Assembly (NCBI GenBank): GCA_010094045.1
Contig: ML986644.1
Coordinates: 133,687 to 197,686 of the forward strand
DNA length: 64,000 nt
Reading direction: 5' to 3'
Source: Lojkania enalia
Taxonomy: Eukaryota; Ascomycota; Dothideomycetes; Pleosporales
The notes beneath the pieces were generated by a model. That model did no database searches, had not been told where the DNA came from, and saw only the letters and a program-made list of their open reading frames with translations. Positions 48,113 through 58,970 of this stretch are shown here, in pieces; position 1 is the first letter of the stretch, and every line of letters starts with the position of its first letter. A program made the translations under genes and the position numbers.

Positions 48113-49129
48113 TTATTTACCTTGTTTGACCTTGGATTTCCCTTTGATATGGCAATTTGGCCCAGCTTCATGATCATGGTAATCGCATTCGTTGCCGACA
48201 TCAGTCGGGTCATCGAAAAGCATGCCACCAGTGCCCAGCTTGATCGCATTGACAAGGTCAATGGCAAATTCCGGATTGCCTTCGAAGCATTCGCGATAAG
48301 TCTCAATGTTCCTCTCGCTCCCCGGGTCCATTATCTGTCGAGCAGCAATCTTGGTCATTAACCGCCGGAACGGAGACCCTACAGGGCTCTTACGGTATAT
48401 TTCATTGATTTCGTCGGCATCCGGCACGAGCTGGGCTTCATTCAGACCTTTGCGATACTGGTCCATAGCAACATTCTTGAGCTGGGGCATATTAAAGCGC
48501 TCGCAGAGGAGATAGAGCTTGTGGCAGCTGACGGCGTAGTCATACTTTTGATTGGAATCGACGAAATCGGATACATCGTCAAGTCTGCCTTGATACATCC
48601 ATTTTACCAGAAGCTCGAAGCCGGAAGGTTCGTGCTCGGGAAGATCAAGTCTGTCCACCCTTTTCCCTCCATCTCCTTGCAGCTCGGATTCGAGAAATTC
48701 GGAATGGTGGCACAATAGGTTTCGATGAAGAGCCCAATGCCGCTTGGACTTGCCGACGTATATGTCTACTAAGGGGCCGGACAATAGCCTATCGTGTTGA
48801 AGCTTAGCTTTGGCTCTTACGTGGAGGTTACGGGAATGAAGACGGTGCACCAGGGCTGGGCGGAGGCCTAGATAGCCTGAACGGTCTTCCACGACTTGAG
48901 GTACATTCTCATGTAGCGCATGCGATCGCGCATCTTCTAGTGATGTCACCTTCGGCGCACCACTGCATGCGCCGTAAGATCTCAAGTTGGAGTCGTCTGA
49001 GAAACCTGGTACGTACTCGGCATAGGTCGCGGCGGGCACATCGCTAATGTTGCCGTTCGCCATCCGTAGTCGGCGCGCGTTATATGCAAAGTCACGATAG
49101 TAAATGAGCCAATCCTGCCAATGCCCCAT
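48113..49129 (-). CDS. BTB/POZ-domain protein
   Basis: 338 residues from the ATG at 49129 (an in-frame alternative ATG is at 49063). A BTB/POZ domain occupies about residues 120-230: GPLVDIYVGKSKRHWALHRN, LLCHHSEFLESEL and GFELLVKWMYQGRL. The region after it is helical (CHKLYLLCERFNMPQLKNVA), as in fungal BTB proteins that lack other domains. The C-terminus ends in NECDYHDHEAGPNCHIKGK, with His and Cys residues that may be a small metal site. Known for the fold: dimerisation or binding of Cullin-3. Whether this one is a ubiquitin-ligase adaptor cannot be told. Single exon, intact. Confidence 0.85.
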   Translation of the reverse strand: MGHWQDWLIYYRDFAYNARRLRMANGNISDVPAATYAEYVPGFSDDSNLRSYGACSGAPKVTSLEDARSHALHENVPQVVEDRSGYLGLRPALVHRLHSRNLHVRAKAKLQHDRLLSGPLVDIYVGKSKRHWALHRNLLCHHSEFLESELQGDGGKRVDRLDLPEHEPSGFELLVKWMYQGRLDDVSDFVDSNQKYDYAVSCHKLYLLCERFNMPQLKNVAMDQYRKGLNEAQLVPDADEINEIYRKSPVGSPFRRLMTKIAARQIMDPGSERNIETYRECFEGNPEFAIDLVNAIKLGTGGMLFDDPTDVGNECDYHDHEAGPNCHIKGKSKVKQGK

Positions 49130-49532
49130 ACGAGGCGATAAAGGCAATCATTTGGATGGAGCTCGATGCGATGAAGGAGAGATGGTGCAACGCTGTGGTG
49201 TTGGGCAGGAACTGGAAAGCGGGGGTCAGAGGAGGCGCCCTTCTGATGTCAGTGGCCACTCATCAGCCACCTTTTAGGGGTACAGCAGGGGTCAACTCCA
49301 TACTCATCTGAAGGCAACTATCCCTTGAATCTAGATAGTCGAGTAATTGTCATATGTTCTCACTTCTATCTAGTAATCTCCGGACATATAGAGGGCTACA
49401 AAAAGAATTAGCCACCCTTGAATAATCCATCAAGCTCACACAAACAATTAGCTAGTTGTAATGCTATCGCAACTTCGAAACTTTTTGACGCTTAACGCTA
49501 GAATTCTTTTACTACTTTTTTTTCTCTTTCTT
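49130..49532. other. Intergenic, no gene recognised
   Basis: About 400 bp between two minus-strand genes. It would hold the BTB gene promoter and the NmrA-like 3' flank. Nothing further is seen. Confidence 0.5.
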
Positions 49533-50492
49533 TCAATAAAAGTTTAACAACCTCTCGTCTCTACTTTTGCTCTCAACTTCCAATCTCATCTCAACCCACT
49601 CATCGAACTGCGTCGCCTTTCGTCCCAGCACCCACTCCAGCACATTTGCATTTCCTACCAACCCCCTATTATCATAAAACATAATCATTCTCTGCGCCGC
49701 GTCCTTACTCCTCTGGCCGATGCTCTCACTTTTCCCATACAACCTCACCAAAATATTATCCACACTCTCCTTAAAAGGGGTAACAGCAATCTCAATCCTC
49801 TTATTCAGTTTCTTGGAAATAATATTCAGGGCCTCACCAAATGAGACCCTATCATGCGTCGAAACAAGGGGATACTGTGCATAAAAATGCCTCTCCCTCT
49901 CCGCCAAAATCCTCGCAAACACCTCAGCCAGATCCCTCAACGCAATCCACGAAAACCCCACCTCCGTATTCCACGCGCTCGTAAACTTCGGATGCTCCTG
50001 CTGCATGAACATTGCGATTGGGAGGTTGTCCATGAACGTCGTAGGTTGTAGAATCGTGTACGGAAGCCCTGATTCCATAATGTATTCTTCAACATAACGT
50101 TTACAGTCGTGGTTCATCATCTTCCGCAGCTGGCTATTTAGAACGCTGCTTAGGATGAAATGCTCGAATTTTCCCTTGCCGTTGTCGTAGGCAGAGACGG
50201 CGGCATCGATCATCATGTATCCGATCTCTGTCTCGTGTGCGTGGTAGGAAGGTCCGATGTGGATCGCCACCGTGACATCTTTCATGAGAGAGACGCAGTT
50301 CGAAGGCGAGTAAATGTCGGTTTGAATGACCTCTGCAGTGGGATATTGTTTCGTTAGGCGCTCTTTTTATGCCTCGGAGTTTATGGCCAACCGAAGATGC
50401 TTCCACTCCTGGAGCAAGGGGAGTAGTGCTGTACCTTGTTTGCCTAACGCGCAGGTCACGAGAAGGAGATCTTTTGATGGATCTACAGGCAT
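49533..50492 (-). pseudogene. NmrA-like NAD(P)-binding protein gene with one in-frame stop
   Basis: A 320-codon frame from the ATG at 50492 to 49533, broken only by TAA at 50369-50367 (codon 42). The first residues, DLLLVTCALGKQGTALLPLL, form the beta-alpha unit of a Rossmann fold with a degenerate glycine motif. After the stop the frame continues with KQYPTAEVIQTD, MKDVTVAIHIGPSYHAHETE and GLPYTILQPTTFMDNLPIAM, all typical of fungal NmrA-like proteins. Known for the family: NAD(P)-sensing regulators or atypical short-chain reductases. Only the strand-2 region is affected, and no intron of workable size removes the stop. Either the gene is recently inactivated, or the base is miscalled, or translation starts at the Met at 50285, which would lose the dinucleotide-binding strand. 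Confidence 0.7.
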
Positions 50493-51764
50493 AGTGTGTG
50501 TTTGGATTTGAAGGTCTGAATTAGTATGTGAGAAGATAAATTATTGATGGTGCAAGGTTTGGCGCGATGAATTATAGGGAACTCGAGTACCATTTTGTAG
50601 ATTATCTGCTCAAGTATCGATGGCGGGCGTATGACGGTGGCTTTGCATCAATAAACATACGAGAACAAATTGCATCAGCCAGTCTAAGTGAACAATGCGG
50701 GTTTTAGCAGTTCAAAACTGCAGATTATTCAAATACGTGCTCTGTATTGTGACCAGAGCTGAGCGGCTTTGAGTGAAGCTCATAACTCCGGTCAACACCG
50801 TAAGATGACGTGGCGAGACCCTTGCTACTTTCTCCTTGTGATATTATGTTGGTTTCTAGAAGAATAGAACGTATCTACATCTAGTCTCCGGTAATGATGC
50901 TTCGATGTACCTTACTACCAAAGAAAATCCAAGCTATGCTCAGTGAAGCTATAGTAAGTATCGTTGACAAGCATCCCAAGTGCTACATGTCAGCAATAAA
51001 TATATGAAATATAAAAAAAACTCTATTGAATCAGCTAATATGTAGTGTAGCAAAATCACCTTTATGTCTCTGTATCTATCATTTGATATATACCTTTGGG
51101 AATCGCGCAAACCGCTAAAGTGAATACATCATAGCACCTAGACTCTCTTCCAAAGACCCTCTTCCTAGATAAGATCAAAATATGGCACACAATTTTCATG
51201 CAAAAGGGTATAATATCAATCATTAATATTTATAGCCGTGACCGCTAAACGTCCACTGATAATTTGTACTGATCGCGAGGTTTCGGATTCATTATACTCT
51301 CTACGGCCGCATGCCCTCTCATTAGTTGAGTCTGTAGAATATATATACCATTTCTGATGGCGACTTCGGACATGAATGCGGATACCTTATTTCGTTGACA
51401 GGTAGTTTAGTATTCAATTGCCGAATTTCTGGACTTTAAATCGAGTTAGGGGTTGCGAGGAGAGTGCGGTTGGGGTTGGCAGCGATATGCTTTGTCTGAA
51501 TTGGGGTTTTGTTTGGAAGCGACTACATTGATAATGTGGGCATAGTTCGTCTTAGGTGGTAGGTTTTTCTTCACCATCGGTATAAGGCATAATTGTTCTA
51601 ATGAATGCTAGAAATTCATTGAATCATGATGTATTAGCCACATGTGTTATACATATCTTTTAAAAATTGCAGAGAATAACCAAAAGCTCCTGTGATGCAC
51701 CCAGAACATGTTAAACCAGCTCCGTTAATGCCAATCATCAACTAGAATCGTACACATCCACCCT
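50493..51764. other. Intergenic, AT-rich, no gene recognised
   Basis: 1.27 kb between the NmrA-like gene and the 3' end of the Mia40 gene. No frame with coding character and no repeat was noticed. Confidence 0.6.
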
Positions 51765-52777
51765 TCACCTATCCTCATTAGCTTGGCGCTCGTCATGTGC
51801 CGCCTTGGGAATAACAGAGTCGCTCTCGCTAAGTGGTTCGTGCTCCTGCTTGACTTGCTCTGTTGCAGCTTTTGCCCGGACTCGCGCGGCGCCCTTCTCC
51901 GATGCTGGGGTAGCCTTCTGTGATACTTTCTCGGTTGAAGGGCCCTCAATGCTTGTAGGTGGGTCGCCTGGAGGCGTCGCATCGGCGTATCCGGGCTCGG
52001 ACTGGTCTACAATCTCGTCGTCTTCCTCGTCGGATTCGAGTTCGGCACCATAGACTTCAGGATGTTGGCGGAAGCAATTTTGCATGCTCCTGATTCATGG
52101 TTAGTCAATACTCTCAAGGATGTAGCTGGTGGGCTTGCGCACTTGAACTTGTCGATGCAGTCCATGCCCTTGGGCTCTTCGGTCGAGAACACGAAGCAGC
52201 TGAACGCCGCCTTGAACTCTTCACCACAAGGTCCATGGGCCATTCCGCCCAAGCACGGGCAATCCCAGTTGATCTCTCCCGTCTCTGGGTTGAATGCGCC
52301 TTGCTGGTCCGCCTCCCCTTCTAAACCCTCCATTCCATCCGCAGCGGGCTGTTCCTGGCCGGCAGCCGCAGTTTGAGCCTGATCCTGCTCCGCCAATTTC
52401 GCTGCGATAGCCGCTTTCTCCGCCTCTTTCCGCTGGGCCCTCTCCTTCGAGATCGCGTCTATCGTCTGGTATGCCTCTGTTTCTTCTTCGGTTGTGGGTA
52501 GCGTCTGAACAGCATCTGGGAATGACGTTAGCTACAGTTGCCACTCTGGAGCTTCAATCCATCGCATCTCACATCGTGGTTCTTCGGCGAATACATCGCT
52601 CGTATTATAGTAGTAAAGTATAGCTCCCGCAATTCCCCATCGCGCCGCCGAGTTCTTCCAACTTCTCGATTTCGCAGTAGGGGAAGCGGTGCTGAGGAAT
52701 CGTCCAGCTGGGGCGGCGCGCGGGAGGGTGCGCAGAGCCGACGAGCGCGCAATTAACCGTGATGTAGGTCGGAACAT
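51765..52777 (-). CDS. Mitochondrial intermembrane-space import and assembly protein 40 (Mia40/Tim40)
   Basis: Three exons, minus strand: 52777-52573, 52515-52143 and 52089-51765; introns 57 and 53 nt, giving 300 residues. The N-terminus is a mitochondrial presequence ([20 protein letters not shown]), followed by a hydrophobic anchor, [17 protein letters not shown]. The functional core has the redox motif DCPCLGG and a twin CX9C fold: [11 protein letters not shown] and CIDKFKSMQNC, the second spanning the last intron. This confirms the splice. The tail is acidic and Glu/Ser/Pro-rich. Known for the family: the CPC motif oxidises incoming small Cys proteins in the intermembrane space and is re-oxidised by Erv1. 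The gene is divergent from the HbpS-like gene, 493 bp apart. Confidence 0.95.
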
Positions 52778-53270
52778 TGTTTGGATAATGGAACGAAATG
52801 AAAAATGGAAAGAAGGAATGTGGTGATGTCGTTAGAAAGCTGTTGAAAAATTGTCTGGCGGACGAGTTCTTTGAATTTCTAAGCGGAAGCGGAAGTTTTT
52901 GCCGGGCTCGGCGGAACGCGCGTGCCTGGCGATCCGTAAGTACAGCTACCCCATAACCTCCGGCGTTGTACACGGAGATTTTCTATTCAGCGTGGGCAAT
53001 ACTTTTACAACAATGATGGTCGTCGTCAGGGTTCCATGGCACACTCCCCAATATCTATAGCTTGTCCATTATTGGGGAGATTGCTGAGCGCAGCTATACC
53101 GAATACGTCGTGAGTATTTGGGTTCCCATCCGAGGTTCAAGCTCCTTCACTATCCGGTGATGATAATGGCACCTACCCGCTCCCTCGCACTAGTTCGCAA
53201 GCACCATATCAATTCCTCGACCAAAGTTCCCTATACCCACCCTCCCCCCGACTAAGCCGATTAGTCCACC

Positions 53271-53717
53271 ATGTCCACGAAACAGCAGCCCGTCATCACA
53301 AATCAGGGCGCCCGCACCGCCATCGAGGCCGCCGAAGCTCGCGCAAGAGAAATCGGCGTCCCTATGAATATAGCAATCGTGGATGCGGCATGCCATCTCG
53401 TGGCATTCTCGCGCATGGATGGCGCCAAGATCACATCCATCAATATTGCCATCGATAAGGCATTCACGGCAGCGGGCCATCGCGCGCCGACGAGCATCTA
53501 CAAGGAAAATGTGTGGCCAGGCGGACCCGCGTTTGGCATTTGGAATAGTAATGGAGGCAGGTTCCTGACTATCGCAGGGGGCGTCCCTATTATGCAAGAT
53601 GGGATTGTTGTCGGCGCTGTTGGGTGTTCGACAGGTACGCCGAGTCAGGACGAAGACGTTGCAAAGAAGGGCGCTGAGGCTGTGGAGAAGACCTTAAAGG
53701 TCAAAGCCAATTTGTGA
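53271..53717 (+). CDS. HbpS/GlcG-type (DUF336) protein
   Basis: Single exon, 148 residues. Whole-length match to the HbpS/GlcG family: ARTAIEAAEARAREIG helix, MNIAIVDAACHLVAFSRMDG strand pair, IDKAFTAAGHR, FGIWNSNGGRFLTIAGGVPI and IVVGAVGCSTGTPSQDEDVA. These are standard family blocks in order, and the length (about 140) is normal. Known for the family: bacterial HbpS binds haem extracellularly; GlcG is of unknown role in glycolate operons; fungal members are small soluble proteins of unknown function. No signal peptide. Single-domain, intron-less genes of this kind in fungi often look bacterial in origin, but nothing in the base composition proves transfer here. Confidence 0.9.
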   Translation: MSTKQQPVITNQGARTAIEAAEARAREIGVPMNIAIVDAACHLVAFSRMDGAKITSINIAIDKAFTAAGHRAPTSIYKENVWPGGPAFGIWNSNGGRFLTIAGGVPIMQDGIVVGAVGCSTGTPSQDEDVAKKGAEAVEKTLKVKANL

Positions 53718-54896
53718 AGAGGAAGTTGTGGCACGTTGAAAGAGGAACGCCAATATTTGCATTGTGATGATTGCTCGCTTCGGGCTGAAGGATTGTTTCG
53801 TGACGCGTCCCGCAGATGTTGGTATGGCGAACTGCTGCTGGTGTAGCATGACGTTTGGGGAAGCGAGGCACATTCTCTGTTGGAATACTCCTTCCAAAAG
53901 CATTTCAAGTTAGAATGCCACGTTACTGGTCTAAGAATCATTTTGGGCCGCATGGCATTTGTTGATCGTGTATAGCTAGGTGGATTAGACCTTGTAACAA
54001 CAGTGAACGTCTTTAGGATAATGTACTCTCTCTAGGAAGAAATCATGCGAGCTCCATTTCTAGTTGTATTAGATGAAATGAAGCATATATACAAGGATTC
54101 TGTGGTCAGTCCCACCGTAGCTAAATTGCTTGCAGCAGGATATACTTGATCGAGGATACGGAGTTCAGCCTCGTCGAGAAATCGAGGAATGTATTTTGTA
54201 CATCCTAGAAATTGTTCGCGGATTGTTCTGTAACCATCTATTAACCTTTAATGGAACTATGAAGGCCTGGCCACTGGTCGTGTTCAGTAGCATCCCCCAA
54301 CCGCATCTTCGATCGTTTCCCGTTATTAATAGCCTTATCATTAACTTATACATCGAATTTCAGAGCCGAACAACGGATTGAAGTCCACATCAGCCTCTAT
54401 GCATCTCGCTTAGGTTGTGCCTTCCTTAGCCCAGATCTTAATCTTTCGGATCCACTGCGGGGGTGGAATCCTTGGGAAACACCAGAGCGCCCAAGCCTAA
54501 CCTGAAACAATCGATCGTACAAAATCACTCCATCAAGCGATCATCCAACGGTTCGTTTCAGGAGCAGGAGGACTAAATGGGCCCCGCAAATTAAATCACT
54601 CCAGATGTTTAATTTACCACTTCAAAGCCTCCAATTCCTTTCACAATCAGTCCATGCAATGTCACCGTGGAGTTTACTCATTCTTCGTGAGATCAACCTT
54701 GTCATCCACAATGATTCGATTTGCATGAGCGACTTTCAGGACCGAGTACGAAGGCCACATATCCGTCATATTCTCGTATGGATTAAGGAAAGATCAAGTA
54801 TATAATGCAGGCAAGAGATCATATCGAACGAGTTTCAGTGCCAGCCATCCTCGCTCATTTGTTTATTGAATAGAACTTTGTTTTTTTCTTTGACAC
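53718..54896. other. Intergenic; promoter of the GH71 gene
   Basis: No gene is supported. Two frames of 83 and 66 codons have no domain. The right end contains the TATA box of the GH71 gene. Confidence 0.55.
54799..54806 (+). promoter_or_regulatory. TATA box of the GH71 gene
   Basis: TATATAAT 91 bp before the ATG at 54897, a usual distance for a strongly regulated fungal secreted-enzyme gene. Confidence 0.5.
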
Positions 54897-56482
54897 ATGC
54901 ATTCGTTTCTTTCCTGGTCCTTGGCCATTGGACTGCTGGCAGTCTTGACCAGCGCCACTCCTTACAAACATTTCTCTCTAAACAAACGAAATGCCACCGA
55001 GCGTCTAGTGTTCGCCCACTTCATGGTAAAACTCTTGCAATTCCTTCTTCTACCTAGTATGAAGCTGATTCCAATAGATGGGTATTGTGTCCAACCGCCA
55101 AAATGCTTCAGACTATGACAACGATATGAAGCTCGCCAAATCCGCTGGAATCGATGCCTTTGCCCTAAACATCGGAACGGATAATTATACCGAGACCCAG
55201 CTTAACTTCGCGTACGCCTCTGCAGCGAAGAACAATATGTCGGTCTTTATCTCATTTGACTTCAACTGGTTCTCTCCTTCAGCCGACGCTACTACGGTCG
55301 GAAAGCTGACCAAGGCTTTTGCTAGCAAGAAGGCCCAGCTAAAAGTCGACGGGAGAGTGTTCGTCTCGTCATTCGTGGGCAATGGTTTGGATGTCGAAGC
55401 TGTTCGTCAAGCTGCTGGAACGGAGATTTACTTCGCACCCAATTTCCGACCTAGCACTCCTCAGATTGCAAAGACTATTGACGGAGCATTGAACTGGGTA
55501 GCGTGGGACAGCAACGGTGAAAATAGGGCACCTAAGGGTGGCAAAAACGTGCCTGTTGCTAGTGGCGATGGTAATTATACCGCCTGGCTTGGGAGTGATA
55601 AGGGATACATTGCGCCGGTCTCTCCTTGTACGATAGAAGGCCTCACATTACTGTTCCGAAGGCATCTTGCTAACGAGCTGCAAAGGGTTCAACACACACT
55701 ACGGCCCCGAAGTCAGCTATCCGAAGAATTGGGTCTTTCCCTCCGACCTACTCTGGTTCAATCGGTGGAACGAGATTTTAACCACCAACTCCACACCCCA
55801 ATTTCTCGAGATCATTACCTGGAACGATTACGGTGAATCACATTATATCGGGCCTCTTTCCTCCAAGCACACCGACGATGGCAATTCCAAATGGGCAAAT
55901 GATATGCCGCATACGGGCTGGCTCGAAATGGCCACACCATTCATCAAGGCCTACAAAGAGGGCAAGAAGGAGCCAGTTATCACAGAAGAGAAATTGATCT
56001 ACTGGTACAGGCCTACGCCGAAAACTGTGAAATGTAACGGAACAGATACGACAGGTAGCCCGCCGGATGGTGCAGAGACACTAGAAGATTCGGTTTTCGT
56101 TGTGGCGCTATTGAAAGATAAGGGCCAGATTACTGCCATATCGGGTATGAATTCGCAAACGTTCAATGCCACAGCTGGTGCCCAAGCGTTCAGAGTACCC
56201 ATGGGCGTCGGCGCACAGACATTTAGCTTGAAGAGAAATGGGAAGACGATTATGGAGGCAACAAGCCAGAGGGATATCCTCAATGAGTGTCCGTGTGGTA
56301 TCTACAATTACAATGCCTATGTGGGCACTGTGCCAGCGAGCAACAAGGCGGATGCTCTTGATGCGGACGGTTTGGCGGGCTTAATGAAGGGTCTGAATTC
56401 GAGTTGTTCTGCTACACCTTCACTTCCTATTCGCATGCCTGGCGCTACTGGATCTACGAGGCCGTTGAGGGTAAGGTACTAG
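54897..56482 (+). CDS. Secreted GH71 alpha-1,3-glucanase (mutanase)
   Basis: Three exons: 54897-55025, 55078-55627 and 55686-56482, giving 491 residues. The signal peptide is MHSFLSWSLAIGLLAVLTSA. The catalytic domain starts with RLVFAHFM and continues with VSNRQNASDYDNDMKLAKSA, GIDAFALNIGTDNYTETQL, SVFISFDFNWF and, after the second intron (58 nt, CTAAC branch site), SYPKNWVFPSDLLWFNRWNE and FLEIITWNDYGESHYIGPL. These are standard GH71 blocks. The C-terminal region ends in a short Cys/Ser/Pro tail without a recognised binding module. Known for the family: endo- or exo-hydrolysis of alpha-1,3-glucan in fungal walls, used in cell separation, autolysis or mycoparasitism. Junctions restore APVSPW-F and keep phase. 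The final 20 residues may differ if another intron is used near 56465. Confidence 0.92.
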
Positions 56483-57433
56483 ATGAACGTCTTGCTAGGT
56501 TTTCAGGTATATACATTTGGGATATAGAATTTTTATCATCTTCAATACACTTAGAACTCGTCTTATGGTGTATGGAAGTGGCATTTGCTCTAGATGCTAC
56601 TATCATTTTTATTTTAGCATACGTCAATATACTAAGAAAGCTATTGCAAAAAATCTACTATTAAACTTTAGATTATTGCCGTGTTAAAACCCCGACCGGA
56701 CTAGCTAGCAGCTATGAATTTGAGCTCCTGATTTCCAACCGCGTGGCTAGGGAACAAAGCTTAGCTACACTTCATTATATTTCCTCAAAGATAAACGATC
56801 TAAGGGAAGGCACTCACATGGAAATAGATAAAAGCTAAGCCAAAAGGGTTGCATAACTACACGCCGCTAATCCCAATTTGGAAGATCTTGCGAAAGCCTC
56901 GCCACACGTATCTATCAGTGAAGTACACGCACGCATACGCCGAATACGGTCCAGACTACTGGAAACTTTGATAAAATGATCTATCTTCATCTAAGCATAT
57001 TTTCTGATCTGAAACAGGCACTTCCGATGAGATTCTCAACCCTCTACTTGCTATAGGTCGTTGGCTAGATTATACTCAACTGAACTATTTCCTGTATTCT
57101 ATATAAACTCAAGATATTCCTCAAACCGTTCCGCATTCAGTGCATCGCACGAAAAGGTCTAGAAAAGATTGCCAAGGTAGGGCGTTTCTTGCCTGCGCCC
57201 CAAACACCAGTGGGGTCGTAAGCTTTACTGGATAAGGCATAGCGAAATCCTATTCCAGGGTTATACGACGCGTTGCCCTAAAGCACACCCAGGGTTTTGG
57301 CACTGTGTTTAAGAAGGCTGTCGCCCGATCGAAGTCAGTGTTGATTTTTGGATTGAAATAACGTCCTAAGAAAGATCACGGGATCCAATCTGACTATCCT
57401 TGAACTACACGATACCCCCCAGTTGACTTCATC
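56483..57433. other. Intergenic, AT-rich, no gene recognised
   Basis: About 950 bp between the GH71 gene and the next plus-strand gene. An 86-codon frame at 56404-56664 overlaps the GH71 end in another frame and has no domain. Confidence 0.55.
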
Positions 57434-58970
57434 ATGACTGTTCGTGGGATTCAAGATAATGGGAGGAGCGAGAATGGGCAAGGTGCGTATTTATCGATAC
57501 CGCGATGTTGAAGCAAGCGCTTATCTGAATAGATAATGATACTTCTTCCTTCTTGCATGTAGAAGAGACGATTAGCAACGCGGACTTGTATTCCGCTACA
57601 CCTCCAGCATACGCATTATCCGCAGCCGAAGGAGAGATTTCTGTGGTTGCAGAAGCAATACGACCAGAAAAATCAGCAAGGCCAGGATCTTCAAATTTGA
57701 GACCCGAACTTGAGGCGACATCTACTCGAGACCCTGTTGGTCCATCATACTACGAGCCAGTGCCGGGAGAAGCAAATCATGTATCATCACAACGCACCCC
57801 AACACAGACTCCGAATGATTCTCCCCCGGTATATTTCCAAGAACTAGCCGTCGAAGCAGCACAAGCGCATGTCAAGACATGCAGCATTCTCCAGGACCGG
57901 CCAGCAGCATGGCTAGTCAAGCGAAAGGAATTTGCCTTATCTCCCCTAGCAGCAACAGTGCTAGTCAAGGAGGGGCTAGTCCGAAGTAAAGATCTAGAAT
58001 TGTATGTCTAGCTTTTAAACCTTTCCCTTCATAGGACTAATCTTTTCCTAGAATTTCACAGTCAGCAGGCATGAAGCGAGATCCCACCGATCCCCTTTCA
58101 GCCGTTGCATTCGCAACATACGATACCGTTGGCGACGTGCTCCTAGGTCTAGTTGAGGGCCCAGTCGAAGCCTATCGCCAAGTCACACCCATGCTCTCGA
58201 AGAACGAGCAGAAGGAAGAAGGAAAAGAGGGCCAGGATCGCGCATTAGAGGAGGCGAATCTCGGACGACGGGAAAGCGTCCCAAATAGCATAGCATCAAG
58301 CCAGACCATCGCTCCCGGCAAATCTGCCAGCGAGCTTGGATTCTCCAGCATTGCCCAAGGCAAGAAGCCTGTTCAAAGTAAATCGTCTTCCAACGCAGCG
58401 AAGAATATTGCCATAGGCACGGGCAAGGGCCTTGGTCGGATCGTTGGCGCGGGCTTCAAGGCGCCTATGGCGTTCACCCATGGCCTAACGCGAGGCTTCC
58501 ATAATGCGCCCAAGCTCTACGGAGATGAGGTTCGTGAATATGAAAATGTAACTGACCTGAAAAGTGGACTAGCTGTCAGTGCAAAGGGCTTTGGGCACGG
58601 CTTGAGTGACGGCATATCAGGCTTGTTTGTCAAGCCTATACAAGGGGCTCAGGAGAATGGGGTCTTGGGGGTCTTTACTGGGTTTGGAAAGGGGATTGGT
58701 GGAATTGTGTGTAAGCCTGCTGCAGGTATGAATGAATCTTGTTCTCATTAGATGAATTCCTACTAATGGTTGCAAATAGGCGCTATTGGACTTGTGGGGT
58801 ATAGTTCGATGGGCGTGTATAAAGAAATTAGGAAACTAAAGCCGGGAAATAACTCTGAACTTGAGATTTTCAGGTTGCAGGGTGAGGTGGAGTATGAGCA
58901 GTCAGGTGACAAAGAGAGGTTGGCGATTGTGAAGAAGTGGTGTTTGATTTCTATGCGACAGCATTCATGA
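57434..58970 (+). CDS. Stand-alone protein similar to the C-terminal region of fungal sterol glucosyltransferases
   Basis: Four exons: 57434-57482, 57563-58001, 58052-58725 and 58780-58970, giving 450 residues. Residues 1-110 are disordered with a PPxY-like site (ATPPAYALSA). The conserved part follows: WLVKRKEFALSPLAATVLVK, AVAFATYDTVGDVLLGLVEG, then Gly-rich amphipathic units GTGKGLGRIVGAGFKAPMAF, THGLTRGFHNAPKLYGDE, GHGLSDGISGLFVKPIQGA and GKGIGGIVCKPAAG, ending in a YKEIRKL segment. In filamentous fungi this Gly-rich region is found at the C-terminus of large UDP-glucose:sterol glucosyltransferase-like proteins and resembles Vps13/Atg2 C-terminal modules. No glycosyltransferase domain is present here. 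Membrane or lipid association is inference. All phases agree. Confidence 0.8.
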
